Virus record (IMG/VR): IMGVR_UViG_3300042860_001262
Location: 1-28,623 of that record
Origin: a virus
DNA length: 28,623 nucleotides
Direction: 5' to 3' (one strand)
Under the pieces are notes generated by a model that worked only from the letters and a program-made list of their open reading frames with translations, was not told the origin of the DNA and made no database searches. Positions 27,747 to 28,623 of this stretch are shown one piece after another. The first letter of the stretch is position 1; the number at the start of each line of letters is the position of its first letter. A program made the translations under genes and the position numbers.

Positions 27747-28623
27747 ATGGCTGATACAACAACCACCAATTTGAGTTTGACGAAGCCTGAAGTTGGTGCG
27801 TCAACGGATACATGGGGCAACAAACTAAATACGAACCTTGACTCGATTGATGCCATCTTCTCGGCATCCGGCACAAGCGTTTCGATGAACGTTGGCAGCG
27901 GAAAGACGCTAACGCTTGGCGGAAACATGACCGGATCGGGAACGATCAATGGCGTATCAATTGGTCAATCCGTTGCTGGTGCAGGATCGTTTACAACATT
28001 AAGCGCGTCAGGCAATACAACGTTTACTAACGCGCCAATCCTGTCATCGCTTACAGCGTCAAAGCCTGTTTTTACAAGCGCAAGCAAAGCTTTAACGTCC
28101 AGCGGTGTTGTTCCTATTGACCAGGGCGGAACCGGTGCAAACCTAACCGACCCAAACGCTGATCGCATTTTGTTTTGGGATGATTCAGCAAGCGCGTTTA
28201 CATTTTTGGAGGCTGGAACCGGACTGTCGATTAGCGGGACAACCTTGTCAACAACGGGCGGCGCATCAATCTCTGCTGGTGACTCTAACGTAACGGTTAG
28301 CGATACAGGATCAAACGGAACCGTTACTGTTCAGACTGATGGTTCCGAGCGTATGCGTATCACCTCCTCCGGCAACGTAGGGATTGGGACGAGTTCGCCT
28401 TCTACTGTGGGTAATGGGGGGCTTACACTAGGAACTGCGGCTGCTGGTAAAAGTCTGATTATGTATTCTTCGTCGGATGGCAATAACGGACTGATTCAAT
28501 TTATAGATTTAAATTCTGCCAATGCGTTTCAAATCGGTGGAAACTCTGCAAATATTGCTTTGTATGGTTATGGCAGTAGGCCAATGATATTTTATACAAA
28601 CGATACCGAGCGGATGAGTATCA
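27747..28623 (+). CDS. Tail fibre protein (partial, runs off the right end)
   Basis: ATG 27747 follows GAGGTG by 5 bases; 292 codons are seen with no stop before the window ends. [41 protein letters not shown] is the typical beginning of phage tail-fibre proteins. It continues with Gly/Ser/Thr-rich beta repeats ([25 protein letters not shown]) and the common fibre motif [20 protein letters not shown], with a second ERMSI near the end of the window. The missing C-terminus would hold the receptor-binding or chaperone domain. It would mediate host recognition. Confidence 0.9.
   Translation, partial: MADTTTTNLSLTKPEVGASTDTWGNKLNTNLDSIDAIFSASGTSVSMNVGSGKTLTLGGNMTGSGTINGVSIGQSVAGAGSFTTLSASGNTTFTNAPILSSLTASKPVFTSASKALTSSGVVPIDQGGTGANLTDPNADRILFWDDSASAFTFLEAGTGLSISGTTLSTTGGASISAGDSNVTVSDTGSNGTVTVQTDGSERMRITSSGNVGIGTSSPSTVGNGGLTLGTAAAGKSLIMYSSSDGNNGLIQFIDLNSANAFQIGGNSANIALYGYGSRPMIFYTNDTERMSI

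Noticed and set aside
1-28623. Frequent GCCGCCAT on the + strand
   Set aside because: Nearly all copies are in coding frames as Ala-Ala-Ile/Met codons; this is codon preference, not a signal that I can separate from it.
1-28623. CRISPR arrays, tRNA or rRNA genes, insertion sequences
   Set aside because: I saw no regularly spaced repeat-spacer array, no tRNA-like cloverleaf with a GGTTCGAATC arm, no rRNA and no transposase with terminal repeats. The iterons are too short and contiguous to be CRISPR.

Overview
The window is a stretch of a tailed double-stranded DNA bacteriophage genome. It carries terminase, portal, scaffold, SU10-type major capsid, adaptor and tail-fibre genes next to a compact phage recombination/replication module. 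It contains no ribosomal, tRNA or metabolic housekeeping genes. Almost everything is on the + strand in tightly packed, translationally coupled genes (ATGA, GTGA or TGATG junctions). A large Gly/Ala-rich ejection-type protein and a P22-sized portal suggest a short-tailed (podovirus-like) virion. Several small protein types (DREDIIRMAREAG..., EPVAWMH..., CNGNCNQGR...) resemble families I associate with phages of Burkholderiales and other betaproteobacteria, so a freshwater betaproteobacterial host is a reasonable but unproven guess.

Layout. 1-2246: end of the late module (tail of an unknown gene, then a 729-aa internal/ejection protein), closed by an intrinsic terminator at 2301-2328. 2386-7696: early genes, comprising a RuvC-like resolvase, small proteins (one pair in overlapping frames), two glycosyltransferases, a GNAT acetyltransferase with its own likely promoter, an HNH endonuclease, a DUF2800-type RecB/Cas4-like protein and an ssDNA-binding protein, then a terminator at 7717-7743. 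7762-12850: a miniature DegT-type aminotransferase, two tandem paralogous small proteins, a NeuD-like acyltransferase, a primase-helicase, an iteron-like GTCCGAA cluster with a cruciform, and a conserved hypothetical gene.

12851-15032 is the odd part. It holds a 480-bp non-coding stretch with 17-bp iterons and other repeats, a minus-strand mini-operon (a Cys-rich protein plus a 25-aa membrane peptide) ending in a strong leftward terminator, the small terminase gene, and a second 366-bp non-coding stretch with palindromes and a tandem repeat. 15033-28623: a serine recombinase, the large terminase, a run of very small coupled genes, a third glycosyltransferase, small conserved phage proteins, portal, scaffold, major capsid, terminator, a fourth glycosyltransferase, head-tail adaptor, tail proteins (one with seven exact 20-residue repeats) and the start of a tail fibre that runs off the end.

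How it fits together. RuvC-like nuclease, DUF2800 nuclease, ssDNA-binding protein and primase-helicase form a recombination-linked replication set without a DNA polymerase in the window, so host polymerase is probably used unless one lies outside it. Two non-coding repeat clusters are candidate origin, operator or packaging sites. Six sugar-related genes (four GT-A-like glycosyltransferases, an aminotransferase, an acyltransferase) are scattered among replication and structural genes and suggest modification of a glycan, virion protein or DNA; the target cannot be told from sequence. The best candidates for something new are the 17-bp iteron array, the GTCCGAA/cruciform cluster, the hairpin that appears to join a Shine-Dalgarno sequence to its start codon after the capsid gene, the 25-aa membrane peptide, and the dual-frame gene pair.
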